Below, piece by piece: positions 1-8,046 of a DNA stretch of 33,656 nt. Both the position numbers and the translations under genes were made by a program. This DNA comes from an uncultured Lachnospiraceae bacterium. Lineage in GTDB: Bacteria; Bacillota; Clostridia; Lachnospirales; Lachnospiraceae. The notes below the pieces were generated by a model. The model had not been told where the DNA came from. It made no database searches and was given only the letters and a program-made list of their open reading frames with translations. Each line of letters opens with the position of its first letter. Within the stretch, counting starts at the first letter, position 1. Where the stretch lies: the NCBI GenBank assembly GCA_947566645.1, contig CANOKL010000046.1, positions 1 through 33,656 of the forward strand. Reading direction: 5' to 3'.

Positions 1-2
1 TT

Positions 3-332
3 GCATACATCAAGCTGTCTGAGGGAGCAAATGAGGAAGTATGGAATGTATTAGGTTTTGACCCGGTAAATACAGCAGTATGGACCGATACAGAACTGAC
101 ACAGAACCCGGAAAACCAGTTCGTAAAATTCTTTAATACATATCCGTTTGACACACTGCTTGAGATTCAGGATGGTATTATGGCACTTGATTCACTGACC
201 AGTGAGAAGTTCCCGTCCATCAACAACGAATTCTGTAATGTGACACTGAATAACATCTATGAAAACGGTATGGATGTGAAGGAAGCACTTGAAGAGTCAC
301 AGGCAACTCTGAAGAATGAGTTCGGCGAGTAA
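3..332 (+). CDS. Sugar ABC transporter substrate-binding protein, C-terminal part
   Basis: Partial gene running in from the left edge; the open frame starts at base 3 and ends with TAA at 330-332. The 109 visible residues are the alpha-helical C-terminus of a family 1 (MalE/AraN-like) extracellular sugar-binding protein, ending in the usual pattern of a helix with an amphipathic EALEESQATLKNE tail. It would capture sugar outside the membrane and hand it to the two permeases that follow directly. The downstream arabinofuranosidase suggests arabinose-containing oligosaccharides as ligand. The N-terminus, lipoprotein signal and promoter lie outside the window. The family call rests on the tail and on operon context; the substrate is inference. 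Confidence 0.8.
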   Translation, partial: AYIKLSEGANEEVWNVLGFDPVNTAVWTDTELTQNPENQFVKFFNTYPFDTLLEIQDGIMALDSLTSEKFPSINNEFCNVTLNNIYENGMDVKEALEESQATLKNEFGE

Positions 333-414
333 GTAAGAACCAGGTAAAACGTAAAGGGCTGTGTGTTTATTGGGCCGCAGCCCTTATTCATTACAAGAAA
401 AGAGATGTGAGAGT

Positions 415-1299
415 ATGAAGAAATTGTTCTATTCACAGAAAATAGCCCCGTATGTATTTGTACTTCCGTTTGCACTTACAGTGGTTCTTTTCTGGATGTT
501 TCCTATAGGAAATGGTATCCTTTTAAGCTTTCAGGATGTATTAAAAGATGAGTGGGTTGGATTTGGAAATTATCAAAGACTTCTGTCTGATAAGATATTT
601 TTAAAGGCTGTATATAACAGTGCAAAATATATGGTGGGGACGCTGCTTCTTCTGATTCCGTTCCCTATGCTTTTTGCAACATTGTTAAACAGCAAGCTGA
701 TGAAAAAGCCGGGATTATTTAAATCCATCTATTTTATTCCGGCACTTACTTCTGTCGTTGTTGCCGGTACGATTTTCCGTCTGATGTTTGGTGAGATGGA
801 GACATCACTGGCAAACCAGATGATCGGAATGTTCGGACTTGAGCCTATTAAATGGCTTAAGGGTGAATGGACCAGCTTTTTTGCCCTGCTCCTTCTGGCA
901 TGCTGGCGGTGGACCGGAGTTAATATCCTGTATTTCCTGGCAGGCCTCCAGAGTATCTCCACAGATATTTACGAGGCGGCATCCATTGACGGGGCAAGTA
1001 AATGGCAGCAGTTTACAAAGATTTCCTTCCCGCTCTTAAAGCCAACGACTGTATACGTACTGACCATCAGTATTTATGCCGGTCTTTCCATGTTTACAGA
1101 GAGCTACATGTTATGGAAAGGAAATAACTCGCCGCAGAATATCGGCCTTACTATTGTCGGCTATCTGTACCGGCAGGGAATTGAAAAGCGTGCCATGGGC
1201 TATGCATGCGCGGTCGGTCTGATTCTGCTGATTATTGTCATGATCGTAAACTTGATCCAGCTTAAGGCAACCGGAACATTTGATAAGGAGGAGAGATAG
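415..1299 (+). CDS. Carbohydrate ABC transporter permease, AraP/MalF type
   Basis: Encodes a 294-residue inner-membrane permease with about six hydrophobic segments. The cytoplasmic EAA loop that contacts the ATPase is visible as EAASIDGASKWQQF followed by a PLLKP turn, diagnostic for the MalF/UgpA/AraP group. It forms a heterodimer with the product of the next gene. I chose ATG 415, followed by MKKLFYSQKIAPY, because the 18 upstream in-frame residues do not look like a permease N-terminus; the ribosome site is weak. No ATPase gene is present here, which is common in Firmicutes, where a shared MsmX-like ATPase serves several sugar importers. Substrate specificity for arabinosides is inferred from the GH51 neighbour. 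Confidence 0.93.
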   Translation: MKKLFYSQKIAPYVFVLPFALTVVLFWMFPIGNGILLSFQDVLKDEWVGFGNYQRLLSDKIFLKAVYNSAKYMVGTLLLLIPFPMLFATLLNSKLMKKPGLFKSIYFIPALTSVVVAGTIFRLMFGEMETSLANQMIGMFGLEPIKWLKGEWTSFFALLLLACWRWTGVNILYFLAGLQSISTDIYEAASIDGASKWQQFTKISFPLLKPTTVYVLTISIYAGLSMFTESYMLWKGNNSPQNIGLTIVGYLYRQGIEKRAMGYACAVGLILLIIVMIVNLIQLKATGTFDKEER

Positions 1300-1300
1300 T

Positions 1301-2146
1301 ATGAAGAGTCAGAAAAGTAAAAACACACTCAGTACGGTAATGCTGATCATCCTCTTTACAATACTGGCAGTTTTGATTATTATACCAATCTACACCATCT
1401 TTATCGCAAGCTTTAAGCCGGGCGGGGATCTGCTGCAGTACGGACTGAACCTGGGAATTGACTGGGGCAGAATGAGTCTGGATAATTACTCTTTGCTGTT
1501 TACCGGACAGCATGAGTACTGGAGATGGTTTATGAACAGTATTATCCTGACCGTCATCACGGTGGTGGCGACGCTCCTTGTGAGTGCGTTTGTAGGCTAT
1601 GGATTTGCGGCGTATGATTTTAGGGGGAAGAATGTAATGTTTATTATCGTTCTTCTCATCCTGTCCATTCCGCTGGAGGTTGTTATGCTTCCTCTTTATA
1701 AGCAGATGACAACATGGGGACTGATGGACAGCTATGTGGCAATCATCCTTCCTTTCGTAGCGCACGCCTCTACCATATTTTTCTTCCGTCAGTATCTGCT
1801 GGGACTTCCGAAGTCTCTTCTGGAGGCCGGACGTATTGACGGCGCTACGGAGTACGGAATCTTTTTCCGCCTGATTATACCGATTATGAAACCGGCGTTT
1901 GCTGCAATGGCAATCTTAAATGGTATGAATGCATGGAATAACTATCTGTGGCCGTTACTTGTAATCCGGTCTTCAGATAAGTACACACTGACGCTGGGCC
2001 TTAATACGCTGATTAATCCGTATGGTGATAATTACAGTCTTCTTGTTGTAGGTGCGTTCTTCTCCATTATACCGATTTTCATCCTGTTTGTATGCTTCCA
2101 GCAGTATTTTATCGAAGGTATGACGGCAGGTGCAGTAAAAGAATAG
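1301..2146 (+). CDS. Carbohydrate ABC transporter permease, AraQ/MalG type
   Basis: The 281-residue second permease of the sugar importer. It starts one base after the previous stop codon, with a strong ribosome site (AAGGAGGAG, about 1284-1292) lying inside the end of the upstream gene, so the two are translationally tied. The EAA loop reads EAGRIDGATEYGIF, followed by RLIIPIMKP. Hydrophobic segments near residues 15-35, 80-105, 115-135, 150-170 and 250-270 fit the six-helix MalG fold. The length equals that of Bacillus subtilis AraQ, which fits the arabinofuranosidase encoded next, but length is weak evidence of substrate. Confidence 0.94.
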   Translation: MKSQKSKNTLSTVMLIILFTILAVLIIIPIYTIFIASFKPGGDLLQYGLNLGIDWGRMSLDNYSLLFTGQHEYWRWFMNSIILTVITVVATLLVSAFVGYGFAAYDFRGKNVMFIIVLLILSIPLEVVMLPLYKQMTTWGLMDSYVAIILPFVAHASTIFFFRQYLLGLPKSLLEAGRIDGATEYGIFFRLIIPIMKPAFAAMAILNGMNAWNNYLWPLLVIRSSDKYTLTLGLNTLINPYGDNYSLLVVGAFFSIIPIFILFVCFQQYFIEGMTAGAVKE

Positions 2147-2227
2147 TTATACTGAGATTGAGCAGGAACCATTCGCGAAAGTGAGTGTGAATGGGGTGAA
2201 CAGTAACAAAGAATAGTGAGGTAATAT

Positions 2228-3745
2228 ATGAGCAAAACAGCAAAGATGATTATTGACAAAGACTTTAAGGTTTCTGAGGTTGACGAGAGGATCTATGGCT
2301 CCTTTATTGAGCATCTGGGCCGCGCCGTCTATGACGGGCTGTATCAGCCGGGGAACCCCCTTTCTGACGGGGAGGGCTTCCGGACGGATGTAATTGATCT
2401 GGTAAAAGAACTGAACGTGCCGATTATCCGGTATCCGGGCGGAAACTTTGTGTCCAATTTCTTCTGGGAAGACAGCGTCGGACCAGTAGAAAAGAGGCCG
2501 GGGCGGCTGGAGCTTGCCTGGAGAAGTCTTGAGACGAACCAGGTTGGATTAAATGAATTTGCCAGATGGGCGGATAAGGTGAATTCTAAGATGATGATGG
2601 CTGTAAACCTCGGTACAAGAGGTATCGCAGATGCATGTAATCTGTTAGAGTACTGCAATCATCCGAAGGGAACAAAGTACAGTGACCTGCGCATCAGCCA
2701 TGGCGTGCAGGATCCTCATAACGTAAAGGTGTGGTGCCTGGGCAACGAGATGGACGGTCCATGGCAGTTAGGCCACAAGACGATGGAAGAATACGGACGT
2801 CTCGCGGAGGAGACAGCCAAGGCCATGAAACTGATTGATCCGTCCATTGAGCTGGTATCCTGCGGAAGCTCGGCCCTTGATATGCCGACTTTCCCGAGAT
2901 GGGAGTCTAAGACACTGGAATGTACCTATGATCATGTGGATTATGTATCCATGCATCAGTACTATGGAAACCGGGACGGGGACACTGCAGATTTCCTTGC
3001 ATGCTCGGATGATATGGATGAATTTATCCGTACCGTCATTGCTACCTGCGACTATGTGAAGGCAAAGAAGAGAGGACGCAAGAATATTAACATTAGTTTT
3101 GATGAGTGGAATGTATGGTTCCATTCCAATGCATCCGATGATGATATTACAGAAAATCACCCGTGGCAGGTGGCTCCGCCTATGCTGGAGGACATCTATA
3201 CCTTTGAGGATTCTCTTCTTGTAGGACTGATGCTGATTACACTCCTGAAACATGCAGACAGGGTAAAGATCGCATGCCTTGCACAGCTTGTCAATGTCAT
3301 TGCGCCGATTATGACGGATGCAGGCGGCGGCGCTGCGTGGAAACAGACCATCTTCTATCCTTTCATGCATGCATCAAAGTACGGAAGAGGCGTTGTACTC
3401 ATGCCCATGCTCAGTACAGACACACATGATACGTCAAAACATGACCATGTGACAGACGTGGACAGTGTTGCGGTGTACAATGAAGAGAAAGAAGAGCTGA
3501 CCATCTTTGCAGTAAACCGTACACTTGATTCGGACATTGAGCTTACGACCGACATGCGGGGAATGGAAGGCTATAAGGTTACAGAACACATTGTACTGGA
3601 GAATTCAGACCTTAAGACCGTGAACTGTGCCGGTGAGCAGCGTGTTCTGCCTAAGACCGTGGACCGCTCTAAGATGGATGGGGACATCATGACCAGTATG
3701 CTTCATAAGGCATCCTGGAACGTAATCCGTTTAAGCCGTAAATAA
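2228..3745 (+). CDS. abfA: Alpha-L-arabinofuranosidase, glycoside hydrolase family 51
   Basis: A 505-residue enzyme that removes terminal alpha-L-arabinofuranosyl units from arabinan, arabinoxylan or their oligosaccharides. It has no signal peptide, so it acts in the cytoplasm on sugars brought in by the transporter just upstream. The acid/base glutamate is E174 in GNEMDGPW and the nucleophile is E293 in ISFDEWNVW, almost the same positions as in characterised GH51 enzymes. A (beta/alpha)8 barrel is followed by a C-terminal beta domain from about residue 380. The start ATG 2228 follows AGTGAGG. An 81-base gap from the permease carries a small CCATTC/GAATGG hairpin (about 2170-2195). The gene is followed 8 bases later by a palindromic repeat. 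Confidence 0.96.
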   Translation: MSKTAKMIIDKDFKVSEVDERIYGSFIEHLGRAVYDGLYQPGNPLSDGEGFRTDVIDLVKELNVPIIRYPGGNFVSNFFWEDSVGPVEKRPGRLELAWRSLETNQVGLNEFARWADKVNSKMMMAVNLGTRGIADACNLLEYCNHPKGTKYSDLRISHGVQDPHNVKVWCLGNEMDGPWQLGHKTMEEYGRLAEETAKAMKLIDPSIELVSCGSSALDMPTFPRWESKTLECTYDHVDYVSMHQYYGNRDGDTADFLACSDDMDEFIRTVIATCDYVKAKKRGRKNINISFDEWNVWFHSNASDDDITENHPWQVAPPMLEDIYTFEDSLLVGLMLITLLKHADRVKIACLAQLVNVIAPIMTDAGGGAAWKQTIFYPFMHASKYGRGVVLMPMLSTDTHDTSKHDHVTDVDSVAVYNEEKEELTIFAVNRTLDSDIELTTDMRGMEGYKVTEHIVLENSDLKTVNCAGEQRVLPKTVDRSKMDGDIMTSMLHKASWNVIRLSRK

Positions 3746-3753
3746 CAATCGAA

Positions 3754-3797
3754 CAATCTGGGACGGGGCATTTCTAAAAATGCCCCGTCCCAGATTG
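3754..3797. repeat. GGGACGGGG palindrome, copy 1
   Basis: A 44-base inverted repeat with 20-base perfect arms beginning CAATCTGGGACGGGGCA, closed by a 4-base A/T loop. It starts 8 bases after the arabinofuranosidase stop codon. It lacks a U-run after the stem, so it is not a classical intrinsic terminator, although it could still terminate or stabilise the 3' end of the message. Four further copies occur in the window at 4439, 14757, 17775 and 27765. Confidence 0.95.
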
Positions 3798-3816
3798 CAC
3801 CGATGGAGGAAATGCC

Positions 3817-4434
3817 ATGAGATTTTTTGTAATTGACAGCCCGCTTATGCGGTTTCTCGCAAGAATCGGGGATCTGATCCTGTTAAATCTGATCTTTGTG
3901 ATCAGCTGTATCCCTGTGATTACAGTGGGAACAGCAATCAGCGCCCTTTATGCTGTGGCCATGAAGCTTGTAAGAGGTGAGGAGCCTTCGGTTATGAGGG
4001 ACTATGTGAAGGCCTTTAGGATGAACTTTAAAGAAGCAACTGCCGTGTGGGTGATCCTGGCAGCAGCGGCGGGGCTCCTGTTCGTGGACTTCCGGTTTAT
4101 CGGGCTGCTTGAAGGAGGAGTGTACTTAGGTTTTAAGCTGCTGTTAGGCGTTATACTCGGAATATGGCTTCTCGTCTTCCAGTATGTATTTCCTTACATT
4201 GGAAGGTTTCAGAATACAGTGCTTCAGTCGTTAAAAAACGCTTTGTTTTTAAGCGCCGCACACCTCCCTTCCACAGTGATGCTTCTTGGAATCAGCATCG
4301 GGCTTTTTATTATCACCCTTTTTACCTCCAGGACATTCGTTGTGGGGACGATTCTGTGGACCTTCTTCGGATTCGCGCTTCTTGCGTATGTACAGTCCTT
4401 CCTGCTTAGCAGGATATTTTCGAAATATGAGTAG
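3817..4434 (+). CDS. YesL-like integral membrane protein (DUF624)
   Basis: A 205-residue membrane protein with about five hydrophobic segments. The N-terminal pattern of a short hydrophobic start, then GDLILLNLIFVISCIPVITV and a G-T-A-x-x-A-L-Y motif, is typical of the YesL/DUF624 family. YesL-type genes are usually found in Firmicute loci for uptake and breakdown of plant oligosaccharides, which fits the arabinofuranosidase and permeases upstream. The biochemical role is not known. ATG 3817 follows GGAGG with a normal spacing. The gene is bracketed by two nearly identical palindromes (3754-3797 and 4439-4482), so it may be transcribed separately from the sugar operon or by readthrough. Confidence 0.85.
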   Translation: MRFFVIDSPLMRFLARIGDLILLNLIFVISCIPVITVGTAISALYAVAMKLVRGEEPSVMRDYVKAFRMNFKEATAVWVILAAAAGLLFVDFRFIGLLEGGVYLGFKLLLGVILGIWLLVFQYVFPYIGRFQNTVLQSLKNALFLSAAHLPSTVMLLGISIGLFIITLFTSRTFVVGTILWTFFGFALLAYVQSFLLSRIFSKYE

Positions 4435-4438
4435 ATAC

Positions 4439-4482
4439 CAATCTGGGACGGGGCATTTTTCAAAATGCCCCGTCCCAGATTG
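4439..4482. repeat. GGGACGGGG palindrome, copy 2
   Basis: A 44-base inverted repeat with 21-base perfect arms and a 2-base centre, starting 4 bases after the yesL-like stop codon. It differs from copy 1 only in the A/T centre, and its outer arms (CAATCTGGGACGGGGCATTT) are identical to those of copy 1. Confidence 0.95.
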
Positions 4483-4513
4483 ATATGTCAAAAGAACGTT
4501 TGTTCCGTCTGGG

Positions 4514-4543
4514 TTGACATGGCAATTGGTATTGTGGTATGAT
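4514..4543 (+). promoter_or_regulatory. Sigma-A-type promoter for the DUF4230 gene
   Basis: Consensus TTGACA (4514-4519), an 18-base spacer and TATGAT (4538-4543), with a TG dinucleotide one base before the -10 box (extended -10). It lies 76 bases before the start codon of the next gene and just after palindrome copy 2. Confidence 0.75.
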
Positions 4544-4619
4544 ACTTTAAGGAGAATTATGTCAAAAATTAAGGATAATCATATCAGAATGCGGAGATAT
4601 ACTTGTGGAGGAAACCCAG

Positions 4620-5222
4620 ATGGATGAAAAAAAGGAAAAGTGGATGAAGAATAAAGGCGCTCTAAAAGCCGCACTGCATCTGGCCACGGTGGCGGTCATT
4701 GCAGTTGTTATTATTTTCATATTTGTTTCGGTGAGAGGGGACAGGGAACCTGAGATTACCAGCACGTTTATTACTAATAAGCTTGAGGAGGCGAGTGAGC
4801 TGACTTCGGCAAAGATGATCTACAATGGCCTGGTCCGGTATTCTGACGGGGAGATTCCGTTTCTTACCCAGAAGGCGTTTACCATGATTTACCGTGCGGA
4901 GGTAAGAGCAGGAATTGACTTGAAAAAGGTGGAGCCTTCGGTTACAAAGAAAAAGGTAACCATCAAAGTTCCAAAGGCTGAGATTCTGGATATTCATGTG
5001 GATGAAGATTCGATTCAGTATTATGACGAGAAGTTCGCGCTTTTTAATGGAGAGAAAAAGGAGGATGCCATCGAAGCAATCAAAAGTGCACAGGAGGATG
5101 TCCGGGAGAACGGAGATGTGGAGGAGCTTAAGAATAAAGCCCAGGAACAGGTGAAGATACTGCTGGAGGGGCTGTTTCAGGATTCCATAGGTGACAGAAA
5201 GCTGGAAATTATAAATGATTAA
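4620..5222 (+). CDS. Membrane-anchored DUF4230 protein
   Basis: A 200-residue protein with a charged lysine-rich N-terminus, one transmembrane segment at about residues 18-40 and an extracytoplasmic domain. The core, with a repeated-beta region around VTKKKVTIKVPKAEIL and a C-terminal helix rich in E, K and Q, resembles the DUF4230 family of anchored proteins, whose function is unknown. I place the start at ATG 4620, because GGAGGA (4607-4612) sits 7 bases before it; an in-frame GTG at 4605 overlaps that ribosome site and is unlikely. The gene has its own promoter, so it is probably monocistronic. The family call is by eye and moderately secure. Confidence 0.75.
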   Translation: MDEKKEKWMKNKGALKAALHLATVAVIAVVIIFIFVSVRGDREPEITSTFITNKLEEASELTSAKMIYNGLVRYSDGEIPFLTQKAFTMIYRAEVRAGIDLKKVEPSVTKKKVTIKVPKAEILDIHVDEDSIQYYDEKFALFNGEKKEDAIEAIKSAQEDVRENGDVEELKNKAQEQVKILLEGLFQDSIGDRKLEIIND

Positions 5223-5226
5223 TGTA

Positions 5227-5270
5227 GTGAGGGGCGGTATTTAAAATCGTCCCTTCACCGTCCCTTCACC
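5227..5270 (+). terminator. Degenerate hairpin with tandem 11-mer, probable terminator
   Basis: GTGAGGGGCGG pairs imperfectly with CGTCCCTTCAC, which is present twice in tandem (5248-5258 and 5259-5269), followed by TTTTCTTTTC. The hairpin loop (TATTTAAAAT) and the GGGGCGG/CGTCCC arms resemble a decayed GGGACGGGG palindrome. It starts 4 bases after the DUF4230 stop codon and is followed by T-rich sequence, which fits termination. Confidence 0.5.
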
Positions 5271-5285
5271 TTTTCTTTTCTATAT

Positions 5286-5328
5286 CCCCCCGGGAGGCTT
5301 GTCTGTTCTGCGGACGGCAGGGTATAAT
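5286..5328 (+). promoter_or_regulatory. Promoter of the nickel/peptide ABC operon with upstream C6 tract
   Basis: TTGTCT (5299-5304), an 18-base spacer and TATAAT (5323-5328) lie 77 bases before the binding-protein start. Just upstream is TATATCCCCCC (5281-5291). Uninterrupted G/C6 tracts are the core of operators for RcnR/CsoR-family metal sensors, and the operon encodes such a regulator, so this tract is a candidate operator. The promoter is read directly; the operator role is inference. Confidence 0.6.
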
Positions 5329-5405
5329 AGTGGCTGATTACAGGACTATGAATCAGTATCCTGACAGCTATTTGAATTGTGTGATACCGGGGGAGGATTA
5401 TGGAG

Positions 5406-7013
5406 ATGAAAGGAATGATACGCAGCGCTCTCTGCTGCATGCTGGCCTTAACACTTACGGCATGTGGAGGTGCAGGAGGAGCAGGCGGAAACGGAAAAAA
5501 GGGAGACGAGGATGGGCTGATCTGTTACGTAGGGCATGGTTTCTGGGACAGTTCCCTGGATCCGGTCAAGGGGGGCTTCTCCTATGGATGGAGCTTTATT
5601 CATAATGCGCTCCTTAAAGTGCAGCCGGATTCATCTTATGCAGGAGACCTGGCAGAGAGCTATACCATATCTGATGATGCCCTTACTTATACATTTACAT
5701 TAAAGAAGGGAATCACGTTTCAGGATGGTTCGGAGTTTACGGCAGAGGATGTAGTCTTTACTTATGAGACTGTGAAGGCGAACCAGGGAGAGAACGAAAA
5801 GGTGGATCTAAGCAGGATGGAACGGATTGAGGCAGTGGATGACAGAACGGTAAGGATCACCCTGTCAGAGCCTTATTCCCCCTTCCTTGATATGACGGCC
5901 CAGCTTGGCATTGTCCCCAGTGACGGGTATGACAGCGAGGCCTTCAATGAGAGGCCGGTGGGTACAGGCGCATGGAAGGTTCTGCAGTACGATGCGGGAC
6001 AGCAGCTGATTGTTGAGGCAAATGAGGATTATTTTGACGGCGCTCCCCATATTAAAAAGGTGACTTTTGTGGATATGGATAACGAAGCCGCATTTTCCAA
6101 CGCCCGGTCCGGACAGCTTGACATTGTAATGGTGCAGCCGGAATATGCCAGGGAGCAGATTGAAGGGATGCATATAGAGAAGCTGGAGACCATGGATGTA
6201 AGGAATATAAGCCTTCCCTGCAGGCCGTCTATGACCATAAAGGCTCCGGACGGAAAGAGCGTGCAGGTGGGAAATGATGTGACGGCAGACCCGGCGGTGC
6301 GGGAGGCCCTGAATATTGGAATCGACCGGAAGCAGATAATTGAAAATGCATTTAACGGCGTGGGAGTACCTGCATATGGATTTACGGATAATCTGGAGTG
6401 GGGAAATGCGCCTGAGGTCAGGGACTGCCAGAGGGAAGAGGCTGCAAAGCTCCTTGAGAATGCGGGGTGGAAGGATGCGGACGGGGACGGTATCCGCAAG
6501 AAGGGAGAGTTATCCTGCTCTTTTGAAATCTATACCCCATCTGACGAGCAGGACCGGTATCAGCTTGCAGAAGCCCTGGCGGAGGATGCCAGGGGACTTG
6601 GCATCCAGATTGACGTAAAGCAGACAACATGGGATGAGATTACAGAGGCTTCTTACCGGTCCGGAGTCATGTGGGGGTTCGGGCAGTTTAACCCCATGGT
6701 AATCCACCAGCTGTTTTCCTCAGAGACTTTCCTGACCGCACAGTATTCCAACACACCAGGGTATGAGAACTCTCAGGTGGATGCTCTGATAAATGAGGCG
6801 GTTGCCGCCCCGGATCATGATGGCGCGGTTAAGAAGTGGAAAGAAGCTCAGGAGATTTATTTCCGGGATATTCCTTATCTGTATCTTGTTAATATTGAAC
6901 ACTGTTATTTTGTAAGCGACAGGGTTGACATCTCGGTGTCTACACAGATTCCGCATCCCCACGGGCATGGAATTCCGGTTATCTGTAATATGAAGGACTG
7001 GACTATAAAGTAG
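5406..7013 (+). CDS. ABC transporter substrate-binding lipoprotein, family 5 (peptide/nickel)
   Basis: A 535-residue binding protein of the SBP_bac_5 family. It has a lipoprotein signal peptide with the lipobox LTAC near residue 20 (T-A-C-G-G), then a glycine-rich linker, the family signature around ADLAESYTISDD and AEDVVFTYE, and GTGAWKVLQYD. A histidine cluster PHPHGHG lies near residues 517-521, close to the C-terminus; similar clusters are plausible metal ligands. Together with the histidine-rich regulator at the operon end this suggests nickel or a metal chelate rather than peptides, but peptide remains possible. ATG 5406 is preferred over ATG 5400 because GGGAGG (5391-5396) is 9 bases from the former and only 3 from the latter. 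Confidence 0.9.
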   Translation: MKGMIRSALCCMLALTLTACGGAGGAGGNGKKGDEDGLICYVGHGFWDSSLDPVKGGFSYGWSFIHNALLKVQPDSSYAGDLAESYTISDDALTYTFTLKKGITFQDGSEFTAEDVVFTYETVKANQGENEKVDLSRMERIEAVDDRTVRITLSEPYSPFLDMTAQLGIVPSDGYDSEAFNERPVGTGAWKVLQYDAGQQLIVEANEDYFDGAPHIKKVTFVDMDNEAAFSNARSGQLDIVMVQPEYAREQIEGMHIEKLETMDVRNISLPCRPSMTIKAPDGKSVQVGNDVTADPAVREALNIGIDRKQIIENAFNGVGVPAYGFTDNLEWGNAPEVRDCQREEAAKLLENAGWKDADGDGIRKKGELSCSFEIYTPSDEQDRYQLAEALAEDARGLGIQIDVKQTTWDEITEASYRSGVMWGFGQFNPMVIHQLFSSETFLTAQYSNTPGYENSQVDALINEAVAAPDHDGAVKKWKEAQEIYFRDIPYLYLVNIEHCYFVSDRVDISVSTQIPHPHGHGIPVICNMKDWTIK

Positions 7014-7023
7014 GAGGAAGAAG

Positions 7024-8007
7024 ATGGAACGTCTCAAATACCTTGGGAAAACGGCTTTTCGTATGACTGCACTGCTGATTGCGGTCAGTATCCTTTCTTT
7101 TCTGCTGCTTGAGGCTTCCCCTATTGATCCTCTGACTGCCTGTATTGGCACAGATTCCACGCTTTCTGACAGGGCGAAGGCAGAGATTTCCAGCCACTGG
7201 GGGTTAGATCAGCCGCCGGTAAAACGATTTGCGGCCTGGGCAGGGAATTTTATCCGCGGAGACTGGGGAGAGTCTATTACATATAAAAAGCCGGTGAAGA
7301 CCGTAATCGGGGAAAGACTGAAGTATTCATTTGCCCTGATGTCTGCAGCCTGGCTTTTCTCCGGAGTGCTGGGGTATCTGTCTGGAATTATAGCTGCAGT
7401 AAAGAAAGGGCGGCTATTGGACAGGATGATCAAGGGCTTCTGCCTTACGCTCCAGTCAGCGCCCACCTTCTGGATCGGGCTTTTGTTTCTGAGTCTTTTT
7501 GCAGTGAGGCTTGGATGGTTTCCCATCGGTCTTGCAGCTCCCATGGGAAAGGCAGCAGAGGATGTTACGCTTTCTGACCGGATTTATCACATGATTCTTC
7601 CGGCATTTACCTTAAGTGTTGTCGGAATCGGAAAGGTTACCTTATATACAAGACAGAAATTTATTGAGATTCTGAACGAGGAATTTATGTTATATGCAAG
7701 AGCAAGAGGGGAGAGCACAGTGCAGATGATTCTGCGCCACGGAATCCGTAATACACTGATGCCTGCAGTGACTGTACAGTTTGCCTCCTTTAGCGAACTG
7801 TTCGGCGGGATTGCACTGGCGGAGACGGTATTTTCTTATCCGGGAATCGGAAGCGCCCTGACAGCGGCAGGACTTGGAGGAGATGTTCCGCTGCTTCTAG
7901 GGATTGCCATTTGCAGTGCAGTTTTTGTGTTTGCCGGAAATCTGACTGCAAATCTATTGTATATTGTAGTGGATCCCCGCCAGGCAGTCTGGGGGAGGCA
8001 TTTTTAA
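7024..8007 (+). CDS. ABC transporter permease, NikB/DppB/OppB type
   Basis: A 327-residue membrane permease, the first of the pair in the importer. It has an N-terminal membrane segment, a large external loop with the family sequence LGLDQPPVKRF-like stretch (HWGLDQP), and five further helices. The ATPase-contacting loop reads EFMLYARARGES followed by RHGIRNTLMPAV, diagnostic of the DppB/OppB/NikB family. It starts 10 bases after the binding-protein stop with AGGAGG at normal spacing. The length and order of the five genes match the nickel and dipeptide operons (A-B-C-D-E). Confidence 0.93.
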   Translation: MERLKYLGKTAFRMTALLIAVSILSFLLLEASPIDPLTACIGTDSTLSDRAKAEISSHWGLDQPPVKRFAAWAGNFIRGDWGESITYKKPVKTVIGERLKYSFALMSAAWLFSGVLGYLSGIIAAVKKGRLLDRMIKGFCLTLQSAPTFWIGLLFLSLFAVRLGWFPIGLAAPMGKAAEDVTLSDRIYHMILPAFTLSVVGIGKVTLYTRQKFIEILNEEFMLYARARGESTVQMILRHGIRNTLMPAVTVQFASFSELFGGIALAETVFSYPGIGSALTAAGLGGDVPLLLGIAICSAVFVFAGNLTANLLYIVVDPRQAVWGRHF

Positions 8008-8046
8008 GAGGAACAGAATTATTCAGGCATAGTGGAGGAATGGGGC

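Noticed and set aside
1262..1765. 167-codon minus-strand open frame over the permease junction
   Set aside because: Antisense to two well supported permease genes, no domain, no ribosome site.
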